A DNA stretch of 64,000 nt from Aster yellows witches'-broom phytoplasma AYWB (GCF_000012225.1 NC_007716.1:62001-126000); one strand, 5' to 3'. Shown: positions 12,815-22,553, counted from the first letter of the stretch. Notes: generated by a model not told the origin, from the letters alone. Numbers and translations: made by a program.

Positions 12815-13885
12815 ATGTTTAAATGGTTGAAAAGTAAATTTTTTAAAAGTAAAAATAATGATAAATATCAACTAGGTCTTAAAAAAACCAAAGCTAGTTT
12901 TCTAGATTTTCAAACTCTTTTGAAACAATCTAACAATATTGAACAATCGCTATTACAAGCATTAGAAAGTTTGTTAATTCAAGCTGATTTTGGCACTAAA
13001 ACCATTTTTTTTTTGATGCAAGCTATCAAAGATGAAATTAATCAATTTCAAATTAAAAATCCTCAAAAGCTTCCTTCCGTTGTTTTTTCTAAAATGTTTG
13101 ATTTGTATCAAAATATGAAAGATATGAAAAATATAAAAGACACATTAGAAAGTTCGCAAGAACAAGAACAAGAAAAAAAACAAGCAAAACAAAACCAAGG
13201 CCCCAACCCAACAAATCCCAAAGATACTTTTACATCTCAAAATAACTTTCCTCAAATGTATTTGTTTACGGGAGTTAATGGAGTAGGAAAAACAACTACT
13301 ATTGGAAAAATGGCCGAAGCATTGAAACAAGAAGGCAAAAAAGTACTTTTAATTGCTGCTGATACTTTTCGTGCAGGTGCAGTAGCACAACTCCAAATTT
13401 GGGCAAAAAGAGTAGGTGTTGAAGTTTTTTGCAAGCCCTTACCAGCTCATCCTGCAAGCGTTATTTTTGAAGGAATCGAACTTGCTAAAAGTCAAAATTA
13501 TGATATTATTTTGTGTGATACTGCTGGAAGATTACAAAACAAAACTAATTTAATGCAAGAATTAGCTAAAATCAATCGTGTTATTTACAAACATTTGCCC
13601 GCCTCAAATTTACAAACTTTTTTAGTTTTGGATGCTACCACAGGACAAAATGCTCTTAATCAAGTTGATTTGTTCAATCAAGCAACCCCACTTTCAGGAG
13701 CCATTTTAACAAAACTTGATGGCACTTCCAAAGGAGGGATTGTTTTTGCAATTAAGTATTTATACAATTTGCCCACTAAATATATTGGTGTAGGCGAAAA
13801 AGCCCAAGATTTAATTACTTTTGATGTTAAAAAATATCTTTTTAATTTATTTGAAGGTTTTTTTACTTCTGAAGATATTTTATAA
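12815..13885 (+). CDS. ftsY: Signal recognition particle receptor FtsY
   Basis: SRP GTPase at the membrane that docks ribosome-nascent chain complexes brought by Ffh. The 356-aa protein has an N domain, a charged low-complexity insert near residues 110-140 (EQEQEKKQAKQNQ), the P-loop GVNGVGKTTT (153-162), DTFRAGAVAQL, DTAGR (235-239) and TKLDGTSKGG. There is no long acidic A domain, as in other Firmicutes. It starts after AAAGGAG. It lies 95 nt upstream of ffh, so both halves of the targeting system are probably cotranscribed. Confidence 0.96.
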   Translation: MFKWLKSKFFKSKNNDKYQLGLKKTKASFLDFQTLLKQSNNIEQSLLQALESLLIQADFGTKTIFFLMQAIKDEINQFQIKNPQKLPSVVFSKMFDLYQNMKDMKNIKDTLESSQEQEQEKKQAKQNQGPNPTNPKDTFTSQNNFPQMYLFTGVNGVGKTTTIGKMAEALKQEGKKVLLIAADTFRAGAVAQLQIWAKRVGVEVFCKPLPAHPASVIFEGIELAKSQNYDIILCDTAGRLQNKTNLMQELAKINRVIYKHLPASNLQTFLVLDATTGQNALNQVDLFNQATPLSGAILTKLDGTSKGGIVFAIKYLYNLPTKYIGVGEKAQDLITFDVKKYLFNLFEGFFTSEDIL

Positions 13886-13980
13886 TTGATAATTATAAAG
13901 AAAAAACAAAAAAATTTTATTATAAAAAAAAATAAACCCCACAAAAACAAATTTCACAACATCACAAAGGAGATAAAAAT

Positions 13981-15351
13981 ATGAGTATATTAGGCGAAGG
14001 CTTACAAAAAGTTATTAATAAAATTAGAGGAAAAAAAATCCTAGAACAACAAGACATTCAAAATATTATGCAAGATATTAAAGTTTCTTTGGTAGAATCT
14101 GATGTTCATTTACAAGTTATTGATAAGTTTAATGAAATTATTGAAAAAAAGACTTTGAAACAAGAAGTTTTAAAAGGTTTAAATAATAAAGAACATATTA
14201 TTAAAATTGTAAACAAAACCTTAATTCAAATTTTGGGTTCTACTCGTGTTGATCTTACTTTTAAGCCTAATTGCAATTTGAATACTTTAATGTTAATTGG
14301 GTTGCAAGGAAGTGGGAAAACGACTACTGCAGGAAAATTAGCTCTTTGGTTGCGCAAAAAAAATAGTAAAAAAGTTTTGCTTGTAGCTTGTGATATTTAT
14401 CGTCCAGGAGCAATAGAACAATTAAAAGTTATTGGTAAACAAATTAATATTGATGTTTTTTCTAAACTTGATGCTGATGTTTTAGATATTGTAGATGCAG
14501 GATTAAAACATGCTTCGCAAGAAGGATATGATGCAGTAATTATTGATACTGCGGGGCGCCTTGATACTGATGAGACAATGATGCAAGAATTGCAACAAAT
14601 TAAAGCCAAAGCTGATCCTTCAGAAATTTTGTTAGTTGTTGATTGTCTTTCAGGACAACAATCTGCTAATACTGCTCAGTCGTTTCACAATCAATTAGGA
14701 GCAACTGGAGTTATTTTGACCAAAATGGATGCAGATACTAAAGGAGGAGCTGCTTTATCAGTAAGAGCAATGACAGATCTGCCTTTAAAATTTGTTTCTT
14801 CTTCAGAGAAAATTGATAGTTTAGAGCCATTTAATCCTGATAGAATGGCATCTCGTCTTTTAGGAATGGGAGATATTTTAACTTTAATTGAAACATTTAC
14901 TGATAAAATTGATCCTCATCAAAGTAAACAAATGATGGAAAAATTATTTGATGATAGTTATAATTATTATGATTTTCAAAAGCAATTAAAAACCTTAAAA
15001 AAAATGGGTTCTTTCAGTAAATTGTTAAGTTTTATTCCTGGATTAGGTTGCAAGATAAAACAACTTTCTGCTAATTTAGGTGATGATGGATTTAATAAAT
15101 TTGAAGTTTTAATTCAAAGTATGACTAAACAAGAAAAGAAAAATCCTCAATTAATTGTTTTGAGCAGTAGACGTAGACAAAGAATTGCTAAAGGTTCTGG
15201 TAATCAATTAAGTGATGTCAATAAGCTAATTACCCTTTTAGAACAACAAAAAAAATTAGCTAAGCAAATGCAACATTTTGATGATCAAGATCTTGATAAA
15301 TTACAAAATGATCCGATGTCTTTTTTTCATGATATGAATAATAATAAATAA
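13981..15351 (+). CDS. ffh: Signal recognition particle protein Ffh
   Basis: SRP54 homolog, 456 aa, which binds signal peptides and 4.5S/scRNA and hands nascent membrane proteins to FtsY. The NG domain has GLQGSGKTTT (107-116), DIYRPGAIEQL, DTAGR and TKMDADTKGG. The methionine-rich M domain follows (MMEKLFDD, LKKMGSFSKLLSFIPG, then the RNA-binding helix around LSSRRRQRIAKGSG). The start follows AAAGGAG. Full family length. Confidence 0.97.
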   Translation: MSILGEGLQKVINKIRGKKILEQQDIQNIMQDIKVSLVESDVHLQVIDKFNEIIEKKTLKQEVLKGLNNKEHIIKIVNKTLIQILGSTRVDLTFKPNCNLNTLMLIGLQGSGKTTTAGKLALWLRKKNSKKVLLVACDIYRPGAIEQLKVIGKQINIDVFSKLDADVLDIVDAGLKHASQEGYDAVIIDTAGRLDTDETMMQELQQIKAKADPSEILLVVDCLSGQQSANTAQSFHNQLGATGVILTKMDADTKGGAALSVRAMTDLPLKFVSSSEKIDSLEPFNPDRMASRLLGMGDILTLIETFTDKIDPHQSKQMMEKLFDDSYNYYDFQKQLKTLKKMGSFSKLLSFIPGLGCKIKQLSANLGDDGFNKFEVLIQSMTKQEKKNPQLIVLSSRRRQRIAKGSGNQLSDVNKLITLLEQQKKLAKQMQHFDDQDLDKLQNDPMSFFHDMNNNK

Positions 15352-15415
15352 TTAAAATTATAAAATCTTTTTATAAACACAATAAAATAAAAAACCAAAC
15401 AAAATCTTGTATTCT

Positions 15416-15443
15416 AAGAAAGTTTTTCCAAACTTTCTTTTTT
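15416..15443 (+). terminator. Rho-independent terminator after ffh
   Basis: AAGAAAGTTT-TTCC-AAACTTTCTT and a T-run, 65 nt after the ffh stop. Confidence 0.8.
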
Positions 15444-15553
15444 TAATATTACATTAATTATTTTCTTTTTTTACCTTAAAAATAGCAAAATCATTATTAA
15501 CTTATAATCAAATTTCGGCTATTAGCTAAACGATAAAATAAATAGGAGAAAAA

Positions 15554-18097
15554 ATGAAACATTTAGTTTTAGTTGATGGCAATTCGCTTTTATTTCGAGC
15601 ATATCACGCAACCGCAAGCAAATATAAGCCCCTTTTGCAAAATAAAAAAGGGATCTATACTAATGCTCTTTTGTCTTTTATTAGAATGTTTGAAAAAATT
15701 TTAGAAGAAACTAAAGGCTATATTTTAGTAGCTTTTGATACTCCTAAAACTACCAAAAGACACCAATTATACGATGCTTACAAACAAGGAAGACCAGAAA
15801 CACCTTCTGCATTGATTAGTCAAATTCCTTTGATTAAACAATATTTAGAACTAATTGGTGTTAAATATCATGCCCAAGATGAATACGAAGCCGATGATAT
15901 TATAGGCACCTTAGCCAAAGAAGCAAGTAATCAAAACAATACAGTATCTATTTATTCCAGTGATTGTGATTTGTTGCAATTAGTAGATAAAAAAATTACT
16001 GTTTGTTTGCTTAAAAAAGGATTGCGTGAAATTAAATACTACACACCTACCACTTTGCTTGAAGAATACGGTCTTAAAGAATATCAAATGATTGATTATA
16101 AAAGTTTAATTGGCGATCCTTCTGATAACATTAAAGGAGTGTTGGGAATAGGACCCAAAACTGCTCAAAAGTTATTACAAGAATATGATACCCTAGATAA
16201 TTTGATGCAAAATTTAGACAACATTAAACCTATTTTAAAAACCAAAATCCAAAATTCTCAAACTGATTTAGAACTTAGCAAAATACTTACCGCAATTAAC
16301 CTTAAAGTGCCTTTGCCCTTTGATTGTATGCAAACAGAAATTCAAATACGTTTAGAACAAAACCTTAAAAATTTTTATGAAGAAATGGATTTTAGACGCT
16401 TAGCTATTACCAAATATGCAAGAATTGAAAAAGAAATAAATACCACAAATAAATACAATAAGGAAGCATCACTTAAAGCCAAAGAAGTGCAAGAAGCAGT
16501 CAAAGATAGCAATTTAGAAAACGATAATAATTTAAACCAAACAAATCAAATCAGACCTATCGCCACCACTAACAACAATGATAATAACACTCCAAAAGTT
16601 CAAGAACAAGGCGCCAAAACACCCCAAATCAACTTTCATTATCAAATTATCAAAGACCAAAACGCTCTAAATACTTTTTTGGATCAAATCCAACCACACG
16701 AAATTTGGGCTTGTTTTTTTGAGTTGGAAAAAGAAAATGACTCAAATACTTTTTTGCAAGGAATTGGTTTTTCCAATGGCAATGCACATTTTTTTATAGA
16801 TGCCAATTTGGCTTTTGCCAATAATAACTTTTGCAATTATCTAAAAGATGCTAATTTTTATAAAATTGTTTTTCACAATCAAGCAATACAATTTTTTTTA
16901 AAAACACAACACCAACAATTAAACGGAGTTATTTTTGATTTAATTTGTGCTTCTTATCTTTTATTTCCTTTGAAAAATCTTGAATTTAGTCATATTATAT
17001 CAAAAATAGATATTTTAAATAACACAAATTATGTAAGCCAATTATCTCAAAAAATTTTAATTTTAGAGCAAAAAGTAGCTTTTAAATCTTTTTTATTGCA
17101 CGCCATTAAAAATAGTATTTTTCATTATTTAAAAGCCCAAAACCAATTATTTTTGTTTCAAGAAATAGAGCTTCCTTTATCGAATGTTTTAGCTCAATTA
17201 GAATATGAAACCAATTTATTACAGCAAAAACAAATAATAGAAGCAAATCCAATAGAAAAAAATATATATGAAAAAATAGAAATGCAACAAGAAAAAATAC
17301 CAAAAACAAATCAAATGCAAGAACAAGCTCAAGAAAAAGATTCAGATCAAAATCAATACACAAATCTCAAAAATAATCAAGAACAAGAAAACCAAATCAA
17401 TCAATTAAAATCATTAAAAGATGTTTTTGGGTATCAAAACAGTTTTTTTTTAAATATGACAAAAAATAAAAAAACTTATAATTATTTAATTAATGATAAT
17501 TTTTTTTGCTTTTCGTTAAAAATTTTAGCTACTTTAGGAAATATTCAAAAAATTAAAAATTATTTCAAAATAAAAAAAAATCATCTTTTAAATGATGAAC
17601 AAACATTACATTTTTTTGTAAATGAACCCACATCAGAAATCAAAAAGGACTCTCAAAATCTTTCTGAAACAACGAATTTTTGTTTGGATTCGTGGATAAA
17701 AGAAATACTTCTCGAACTAAATATTTCTTCGAATTGTGCCCAAGATTTTATAAATCAATATTTAAGTTTGGATGATGAAATTATAAATTATTATCAAAAT
17801 TTATTACAACAAATTAAAGAAAAAAAATATGCATTAACCTTATTGAAAAGAAAAGTTTTTTTTGGGAATCAAAAATTAACTCCGAATTTGGACTTAGAAA
17901 CATTATATGTTTTTTTACAAGAAAATATTTTAGACATGAAAAAAATTGCCATATTGCAATTATTGCGCCATTTAGAACGACACAATGAAAATGCCAAAAT
18001 TACTTATTTTGCCTTAAATAATTATTTGCAACAACACATAGATTTAATTTCTAAACATTTGAATTATTTTTTTATTTTAGATAATGGTAATATTTAA
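15554..18097 (+). CDS. polA: DNA polymerase I-like protein: 5' nuclease with degenerate polymerase part
   Basis: An 847-aa protein. Residues 1 to about 280 are a good 5'-3' exonuclease/flap nuclease: LVDGNSLLFRAYHA, FDTPKTTKRHQLYDAYKQGR, DEYEADDIIGTLA, SSDCDLLQLV, IGDPSDNIKGVLGIGPKTAQKLL. That domain removes RNA primers and flaps. Next comes a Q/N-rich linker (about 290-365), a remnant of the 3'-5' exonuclease fold, and a C-terminal part in which only the outline of a family A polymerase remains. The DYSxIELR motif and the terminal HDE are not found; where they would fall I read INDNFFCFSLKILATLGN and FFILDNGNI. I infer nuclease activity without polymerase activity. Confidence 0.85.
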   Translation: MKHLVLVDGNSLLFRAYHATASKYKPLLQNKKGIYTNALLSFIRMFEKILEETKGYILVAFDTPKTTKRHQLYDAYKQGRPETPSALISQIPLIKQYLELIGVKYHAQDEYEADDIIGTLAKEASNQNNTVSIYSSDCDLLQLVDKKITVCLLKKGLREIKYYTPTTLLEEYGLKEYQMIDYKSLIGDPSDNIKGVLGIGPKTAQKLLQEYDTLDNLMQNLDNIKPILKTKIQNSQTDLELSKILTAINLKVPLPFDCMQTEIQIRLEQNLKNFYEEMDFRRLAITKYARIEKEINTTNKYNKEASLKAKEVQEAVKDSNLENDNNLNQTNQIRPIATTNNNDNNTPKVQEQGAKTPQINFHYQIIKDQNALNTFLDQIQPHEIWACFFELEKENDSNTFLQGIGFSNGNAHFFIDANLAFANNNFCNYLKDANFYKIVFHNQAIQFFLKTQHQQLNGVIFDLICASYLLFPLKNLEFSHIISKIDILNNTNYVSQLSQKILILEQKVAFKSFLLHAIKNSIFHYLKAQNQLFLFQEIELPLSNVLAQLEYETNLLQQKQIIEANPIEKNIYEKIEMQQEKIPKTNQMQEQAQEKDSDQNQYTNLKNNQEQENQINQLKSLKDVFGYQNSFFLNMTKNKKTYNYLINDNFFCFSLKILATLGNIQKIKNYFKIKKNHLLNDEQTLHFFVNEPTSEIKKDSQNLSETTNFCLDSWIKEILLELNISSNCAQDFINQYLSLDDEIINYYQNLLQQIKEKKYALTLLKRKVFFGNQKLTPNLDLETLYVFLQENILDMKKIAILQLLRHLERHNENAKITYFALNNYLQQHIDLISKHLNYFFILDNGNI

Positions 18098-18197
18098 TTA
18101 GGTAAAACTTATTATTTATAAATTTATTTATAAAATAGAAATGTCAAACATCCAAAAACAAATCAACCAAAAAAAGATAAAAAAAGGATTATAAAAC

Positions 18198-19028
18198 ATG
18201 CCAGAATTACCTGAAGTCCAAATTATTGTAGATTTTTTAAAAACACAACTAATAGGGAAAAAAATTGTTGCAACTAAGGTATTTTATGAGCCTACTGTTA
18301 AAAATACCAAAGAATTTCAAAAAATTGAACAAACTACCATTTTGGATATTCAAAGAAAAGGTAAATTTTTATTATTTTTTTTAACTCAAGAATTAGTTTT
18401 GATAGGACATTTGAGAATGGAAGGAAAATTATTTATCAAACCTTGCGATGAGCCTAAACATAAGTACGAACATTTTTCAATTATTTTAGGAGATAAAAGT
18501 TCTTTAAGATATTATGATTTTAGGAAATTTGGTAGATTTGAAGTCAAGAATCAGAACATTTTTTTAACCCAAACTACCTTGCATCAACTAGCCTTAGATC
18601 CTTTTGAAATCAATCCAGTTTTTTTGTATCAAAAAATATTAAAGACCAAAAGTGCTTTGAAAAAAGTTTTATTAAATCAAAAAATAATTTCTGGATTGGG
18701 TAATATTTATGTTAATGAAGTTTTGTTTTTAGTAAAATTGCACCCCGAGACTAAAGCTTGCGAACTGTCTTTGAAACAAGTGCAAGAAATTGTTACAATT
18801 TCCCAAAAAGTGCTTGCCAAAGCCATTAAACTGGGTGGAACTACTGTAAGTACTTTTGAATCTCAACCAGGAATTATAGGCTATTTTCAAAATAAATTGC
18901 AAGTACATGGAAAAGTTAACAAACCTTGCATAAACTGTCAAACTAAAATTATTAAAATTAAAGTTGGTGGTAGAGGCACTTATCTTTGTCCTATTTGTCA
19001 AAATCATAATTCCAATAAAGAATTATGA
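18198..19028 (+). CDS. mutM: Formamidopyrimidine-DNA glycosylase
   Basis: Base excision repair enzyme that removes 8-oxoguanine and Fapy and cuts the abasic site. The 276-aa protein begins MPELPEV, giving the catalytic Pro2 and Glu3; it has the lysine segment RKGKFLLF, the helix-two-turn-helix GLGNIYVNEVLF, GGTTVSTF, and a C-terminal zinc finger CINC...CPIC. All key elements are present. It follows polA with about 100 nt and no terminator, so the two are likely read together. Confidence 0.95.
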   Translation: MPELPEVQIIVDFLKTQLIGKKIVATKVFYEPTVKNTKEFQKIEQTTILDIQRKGKFLLFFLTQELVLIGHLRMEGKLFIKPCDEPKHKYEHFSIILGDKSSLRYYDFRKFGRFEVKNQNIFLTQTTLHQLALDPFEINPVFLYQKILKTKSALKKVLLNQKIISGLGNIYVNEVLFLVKLHPETKACELSLKQVQEIVTISQKVLAKAIKLGGTTVSTFESQPGIIGYFQNKLQVHGKVNKPCINCQTKIIKIKVGGRGTYLCPICQNHNSNKEL

Positions 19029-19083
19029 TTGATTTATTTTCAACTATAAAATACATCAATATTTTTTAAAAAAGAGGTTTTTT

Positions 19084-20277
19084 ATGTTTAGTCATCTAAA
19101 TTTATTTCAAATCAAAAATTCAGTTTTTTTGTCGTTTGAAGACCATCAAAGCCTAAGTTTGCTTTATCAACCACTAATAGGAACTCATGCGCTTGGCATT
19201 TATCATATTTTAGCAACTCTAAAACCTAATATTTTTTACCAACATCAATTTTTATTTGATTTGAGTGCGGTTGCAAAAAATGATTTTTTAGAAGCACAAG
19301 AAAAATTAGAAGCTCTTAATTTACTCCAAACTTTTCGCAATCCCAAAACTCAAGAAAGAATTTATTGGATTAATTTGCCATATAGATCTCAAGATTTTTT
19401 TAAAGATCCTCTTTTTAGTAATTTTTTATTAAGCGAAGTGGGTGAAGTTACTTTTTTGAGTTTGCATAATCATTTTAGTAAAGAAATCCCCACTCAAAAA
19501 AATAATTGGGATGCTTTTCAAGATATTAGTAAAAAATTTGATGATTTATTTCAAGTTCAAAAAATGGATTTACCAATTTCTTTTACTTGTCCCAACAACC
19601 AAACAAATCATTCTCCAAGACAGTTTTTAAATAAAGCTTTTGATTATGAATTATTTTTGCAAAAACTGCCTCAACGTTTCAAAAAACCATCTTTAATTTG
19701 CAATCAAACAAGTGATTTTATTCAAAAATTAAGTCTAGTTTATAATTTGGATGAAGCTACACTTTCGGAAATATATCAAAAAACTTTTTCTAATCCTAGT
19801 GAAATCGAATTATCTAAATTAAGCCTAGGTGTTAAAAGATATTATCAGATGCATACCCAAACTCAAAATTTGGTTTTTTCGAAAAGAACACAAGATAATG
19901 AACAAGACATGATTACTTTGCTCAAACGTAAGGATTCTACTCAAAGAATTATTATAAATCATTGTCCTAAAAATATGCAAGCTACTGCGGCTGATACCGT
20001 TTTTAATTTTATGGAAAGAAATAATTTAGAACTTGGATTAGTCAATGTGCTTTTAACTTATATTTTGGAACGAAAAGGCTTTGTGCCCTCAGTGGTTTAT
20101 TTGGAAAAAATCTTAAAATCTTGGAAGCAAAAAGGGATTTTTGATACTGAAACAGCATATGATTTTTATATGGAACAAGAAAAAAAACCGCCCCAAACTA
20201 AGTTTAGGTCTAATTTTAAAAAACCACAAATTTCTCCTAAATGGTTAGAAGATTTTAAAAAGAAACAACAGTCATAA
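19084..20277 (+). CDS. dnaB: Primosomal helicase-loading protein, Bacillus DnaB type
   Basis: A 397-aa protein. In Firmicutes this family (unrelated to the E. coli DnaB helicase) works with DnaD and DnaI to load the replicative helicase. The N-terminal winged-helix part shows LSLLYQPLIGTHALGIYHIL; the C-terminal DnaD-like module shows LELGLVNVLLTYILERKGF and LEKILKSWKQKGIFD. It starts after AAAGAGG. The partner dnaI follows 84 nt downstream, which supports the call. Confidence 0.85.
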   Translation: MFSHLNLFQIKNSVFLSFEDHQSLSLLYQPLIGTHALGIYHILATLKPNIFYQHQFLFDLSAVAKNDFLEAQEKLEALNLLQTFRNPKTQERIYWINLPYRSQDFFKDPLFSNFLLSEVGEVTFLSLHNHFSKEIPTQKNNWDAFQDISKKFDDLFQVQKMDLPISFTCPNNQTNHSPRQFLNKAFDYELFLQKLPQRFKKPSLICNQTSDFIQKLSLVYNLDEATLSEIYQKTFSNPSEIELSKLSLGVKRYYQMHTQTQNLVFSKRTQDNEQDMITLLKRKDSTQRIIINHCPKNMQATAADTVFNFMERNNLELGLVNVLLTYILERKGFVPSVVYLEKILKSWKQKGIFDTETAYDFYMEQEKKPPQTKFRSNFKKPQISPKWLEDFKKKQQS

Positions 20278-20361
20278 TTTTTTTTGTTTTATTTATTATT
20301 ACAAGGAATAAATCCAATTTGATAACATTTTACAAAAGCAAAAGAGGTGAAAAATTAATTT

Positions 20362-21180
20362 ATGGAATTTTCAGATATCAAAATAAAAATCAGTAAAATG
20401 ATTTCACAGTGCGAAGAAACCAAAAATTTAGATATTTCTGATGATGATCTGCCAGTTATTTATAATTATTTGCTAACCAAAGATCAAGAAGATGAATATG
20501 GGAATCGTCAAGAAATCAAAACCAATCCTTTAAGAGTTGTTTGGGTCCCTACTGTTAAATCTCAAGCTCTTTATTTTAAGGAATATTGGCAATCAAAAAA
20601 TGAATTGTTTGATAGTAGCATTAATTTTGATGCTCATTTAGTGAAACAATTTGTAGTGGATAATGATTCTAAGCAACAAGCCTTAAAAGAGATGAAACAA
20701 ATTATTAAACATTTTGAAAAATCTACAAAAGGTTTTTATTTGTCAGGTTCTTTTAATGCTGGAAAAACTATTTTTTTGAAAAAATTAGCTTATGAATTAA
20801 TTCAAAAACAAATCTCTGTTATTTTTCTTTTTATGCCTGATATAATTAGAAAATTTAGAAATTTTTTGTATAATAACACTTTAGAAACAAGGTTGCAACA
20901 ATTAAAAAATGTTAAGTGTTTGATTTTGGATGATCTAGGTTCAGAAAATATGACACCTTGGTTTCGTGATGAAATTTTGCTTCCTTTGTTGTATGATAGA
21001 GCTGAAAAAAAGTTGCCCCTTTTTATTAGTAGTAATTTGCCCCCCAATGAATTGCAAAATTATTTATTTCATTTGCATGGAGCTGAAAATGCTAATAGTG
21101 AAATTAAGGTATACAAAATTATTGAAAAAATTCGTACCCTTACCCGTTTTTATGATTTTTCCGAAAAACAAGATTCCTAA
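20362..21180 (+). CDS. dnaI: Primosomal protein DnaI (helicase loader)
   Basis: AAA+ loader, 272 aa, which places the replicative helicase on DNA. The N-terminal domain contacts the helicase. The ATPase core shows GFYLSGSFNAGKTIFLKKL (Walker A as GSFNAGKT, with Asn-Ala where Gly-x is usual), CLILDDLGSENMTPW (Walker B), and ISSNLPPNEL (sensor I region); IEKIRTLTRFY carries the family's C-terminal arginine. It starts after AAAGAGGTG and directly follows the DnaB-like gene. Confidence 0.9.
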   Translation: MEFSDIKIKISKMISQCEETKNLDISDDDLPVIYNYLLTKDQEDEYGNRQEIKTNPLRVVWVPTVKSQALYFKEYWQSKNELFDSSINFDAHLVKQFVVDNDSKQQALKEMKQIIKHFEKSTKGFYLSGSFNAGKTIFLKKLAYELIQKQISVIFLFMPDIIRKFRNFLYNNTLETRLQQLKNVKCLILDDLGSENMTPWFRDEILLPLLYDRAEKKLPLFISSNLPPNELQNYLFHLHGAENANSEIKVYKIIEKIRTLTRFYDFSEKQDS

Positions 21181-21259
21181 TAAGACAGCTTTAACTTGGT
21201 CAAGGATTAAAAATGTTCTTTTTGAGAAAAACGTAATAACACAAGTAAATAATTTATTT

Positions 21260-21685
21260 TGGTGGAGATGATGGGAGTCGAACCCATGTGCAAAATCACT
21301 TTAATTTATATATTCTACATATTTAGTTTATTTTGTGGTTTTGCAATTTATGAAAAAACAAACAAAATCCATAAATTACTAGTCTTTTTGATATTTGCTT
21401 AAAAGAGCAAAGACAAACTCAAATAGCAAAACTTACCTTATTTCCTTCCTTAAATCGTAAGTTAATTTAAGTGCGGGTTCTGCTTATTTATTTAAGCAAA
21501 AGCTAATTGTGAAGAAAAACTGTTTACAAAATTCATTTGATAAACTGGAGTTTGTCCAGTAAAATCTTTTGTATTTGTTGCAGTTTGTTTTTTATTTCCG
21601 GTTATTATAACCTCGATGTTTTTACTTGCATAACCAAGATATGCTATATAAATTTCGTTGACCTTGGCAAATCCAAAACATCCCC
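21260..21685 (-). ncRNA. ssrA: Transfer-messenger RNA (ssrA)
   Basis: tmRNA rescues stalled ribosomes by acting as tRNA-Ala and as a template for a degradation tag. On the minus strand the 5' end GGGGATG (21685-21679) pairs with CATCTCC near the 3' end, which is followed by ACCA including the encoded CCA (complement at 21260-21262). The T arm is GGTTCGACTCCC-like. The tag frame ends ...NSFSSQLAFA and stop at 21494-21492; upstream it is open for an unusually long stretch. Length about 426 nt. Confidence 0.92.
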
Positions 21686-21705
21686 ATATTTTTATTTTAG
21701 TTTAA

Positions 21706-21731
21706 AAAACTTTTTAATTAAAAAGTTTTTT
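21706..21731. repeat. Inverted repeat just upstream of tmRNA
   Basis: AAAAAACTTTTT-AATT-AAAAAGTTTTTT, an almost perfect 12-bp palindrome about 20 nt upstream of the tmRNA 5' end. It may terminate plus-strand transcription or be part of the ssrA promoter region. Confidence 0.5.
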
Positions 21732-21912
21732 TAGATTTGTTATTTATGTTTTTTTTTGAAGTGGATAATATTTTTAATTAATTTATTTCTTATACCCACT
21801 CAAAAATTATAACCAATTAAAATTTAAAATTTTGTAAAATTGCCAAAGATAAAATGATATAAAACTAAACTCAAATCAAAATTACAAAAACAAACAAAAT
21901 CGTCCATATATA

Positions 21913-21937
21913 ACAAAAAAAGGGATTTGCATCTCTT
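21913..21937 (-). terminator. Probable terminator of the cold-shock gene
   Basis: On the minus strand, GAGAT-GCAA-ATCCC with G-U pairing followed by seven T. The stem is short but correctly placed after the cspA stop. Confidence 0.5.
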
Positions 21938-21960
21938 CCTTTGTTCGATTATTAATGAAA

Positions 21961-22185
21961 TTATTCGTTAACTACAACAACATCTACAGCTTGAGCTCCG
22001 CGGTCGCCTTCTTTAACGGTGAATTCCACCTTGTCGTTTTCATTAAGTGTTTTTCTTCCAAAGACTTCAGTTTGAATAGAACTGTAATGTACGAAAATAT
22101 CTTTCCCATCAGCTGAAATGATAAATCCGTAGCCTTTGTCTTTAGAAAACCATCTGCATGTTCCCTGTTCTTTTTTGTCTTGCAT
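21961..22185 (-). CDS. cspA: Cold-shock protein (CspA family)
   Basis: A 74-aa single-stranded nucleic acid-binding OB-fold protein that acts as an RNA chaperone. It carries RNP1 KGYGFI and RNP2 IFVHYSSI, and the usual ending AVDVVVVNE. The start is preceded by AGAAGGAG and by a strong promoter (22238-22266). It is a monocistronic unit, with a 53-nt leader between promoter and start. Confidence 0.95.
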   Translation of the reverse strand: MQDKKEQGTCRWFSKDKGYGFIISADGKDIFVHYSSIQTEVFGRKTLNENDKVEFTVKEGDRGAQAVDVVVVNE

Positions 22186-22237
22186 TATTAATAATACTCC
22201 TTCTTTTAAATTATTTCGGTTTCATAACCTATTATTT

Positions 22238-22266
22238 ATTATAACTCATTTATTTTTTAGAGTCAA
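22238..22266 (-). promoter_or_regulatory. Promoter of cspA
   Basis: On the minus strand TTGACT (22266-22261), 17 nt, TATAAT (22243-22238): near-consensus. Confidence 0.85.
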
Positions 22267-22344
22267 ACATTTTTTCACACTTTTTTTATTTTTTCTACTT
22301 TTTTGACGTTTTTTGATAAAATTTTCATTTTTTTCGTCAAAAAT

Positions 22345-22373
22345 TTGTATTTTTATATTTTTTTTGATATAAT
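22345..22373 (+). promoter_or_regulatory. Promoter of tRNA-Thr/tRNA-Gly
   Basis: TTGTAT (22345-22350), 17 nt, TATAAT (22368-22373), 12 nt ahead of the tRNA-Thr gene. Confidence 0.8.
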
Positions 22374-22385
22374 AAAATATGTTAA

Positions 22386-22459
22386 GCCCTTATAGTTTAA
22401 CGGCAGAACGTAGCAATGGTAATGCTGAAATACAAGTTCAATTCTTGTTAAGGGCACCA
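22386..22459 (+). tRNA. tRNA-Thr (GGT)
   Basis: Acceptor GCCCTTA pairs with TAAGGGC and CCA is encoded. The anticodon loop ATGGTAA is held by the TAGCA/TGCTG stem and gives anticodon GGT. The T loop is GTTCAATTC. Confidence 0.9.
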
Positions 22460-22478
22460 AAAACAAATTTGAGATTAT

Positions 22479-22553
22479 GTGGGTGTCGTATAGTGGTTAT
22501 TATACGTGCTTGCCAAGCATGAGACGGGGGTTCGATTCCCCTCACCCGCTCCA
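22479..22553 (+). tRNA. tRNA-Gly (GCC)
   Basis: Anticodon loop TTGCCAA in the CGTGC/GCATG stem gives GCC. T arm GGGGGTTCGATTCCCC; acceptor GTGGGTG/CACCCGC; CCA encoded. The accessory PMU region starts shortly after this gene. Confidence 0.93.

Noticed and set aside
20966-21271. Plus-strand 101-codon frame overlapping dnaI and the tmRNA end
   Set aside because: Out-of-frame reading of dnaI codons that runs into the tmRNA 3' end.
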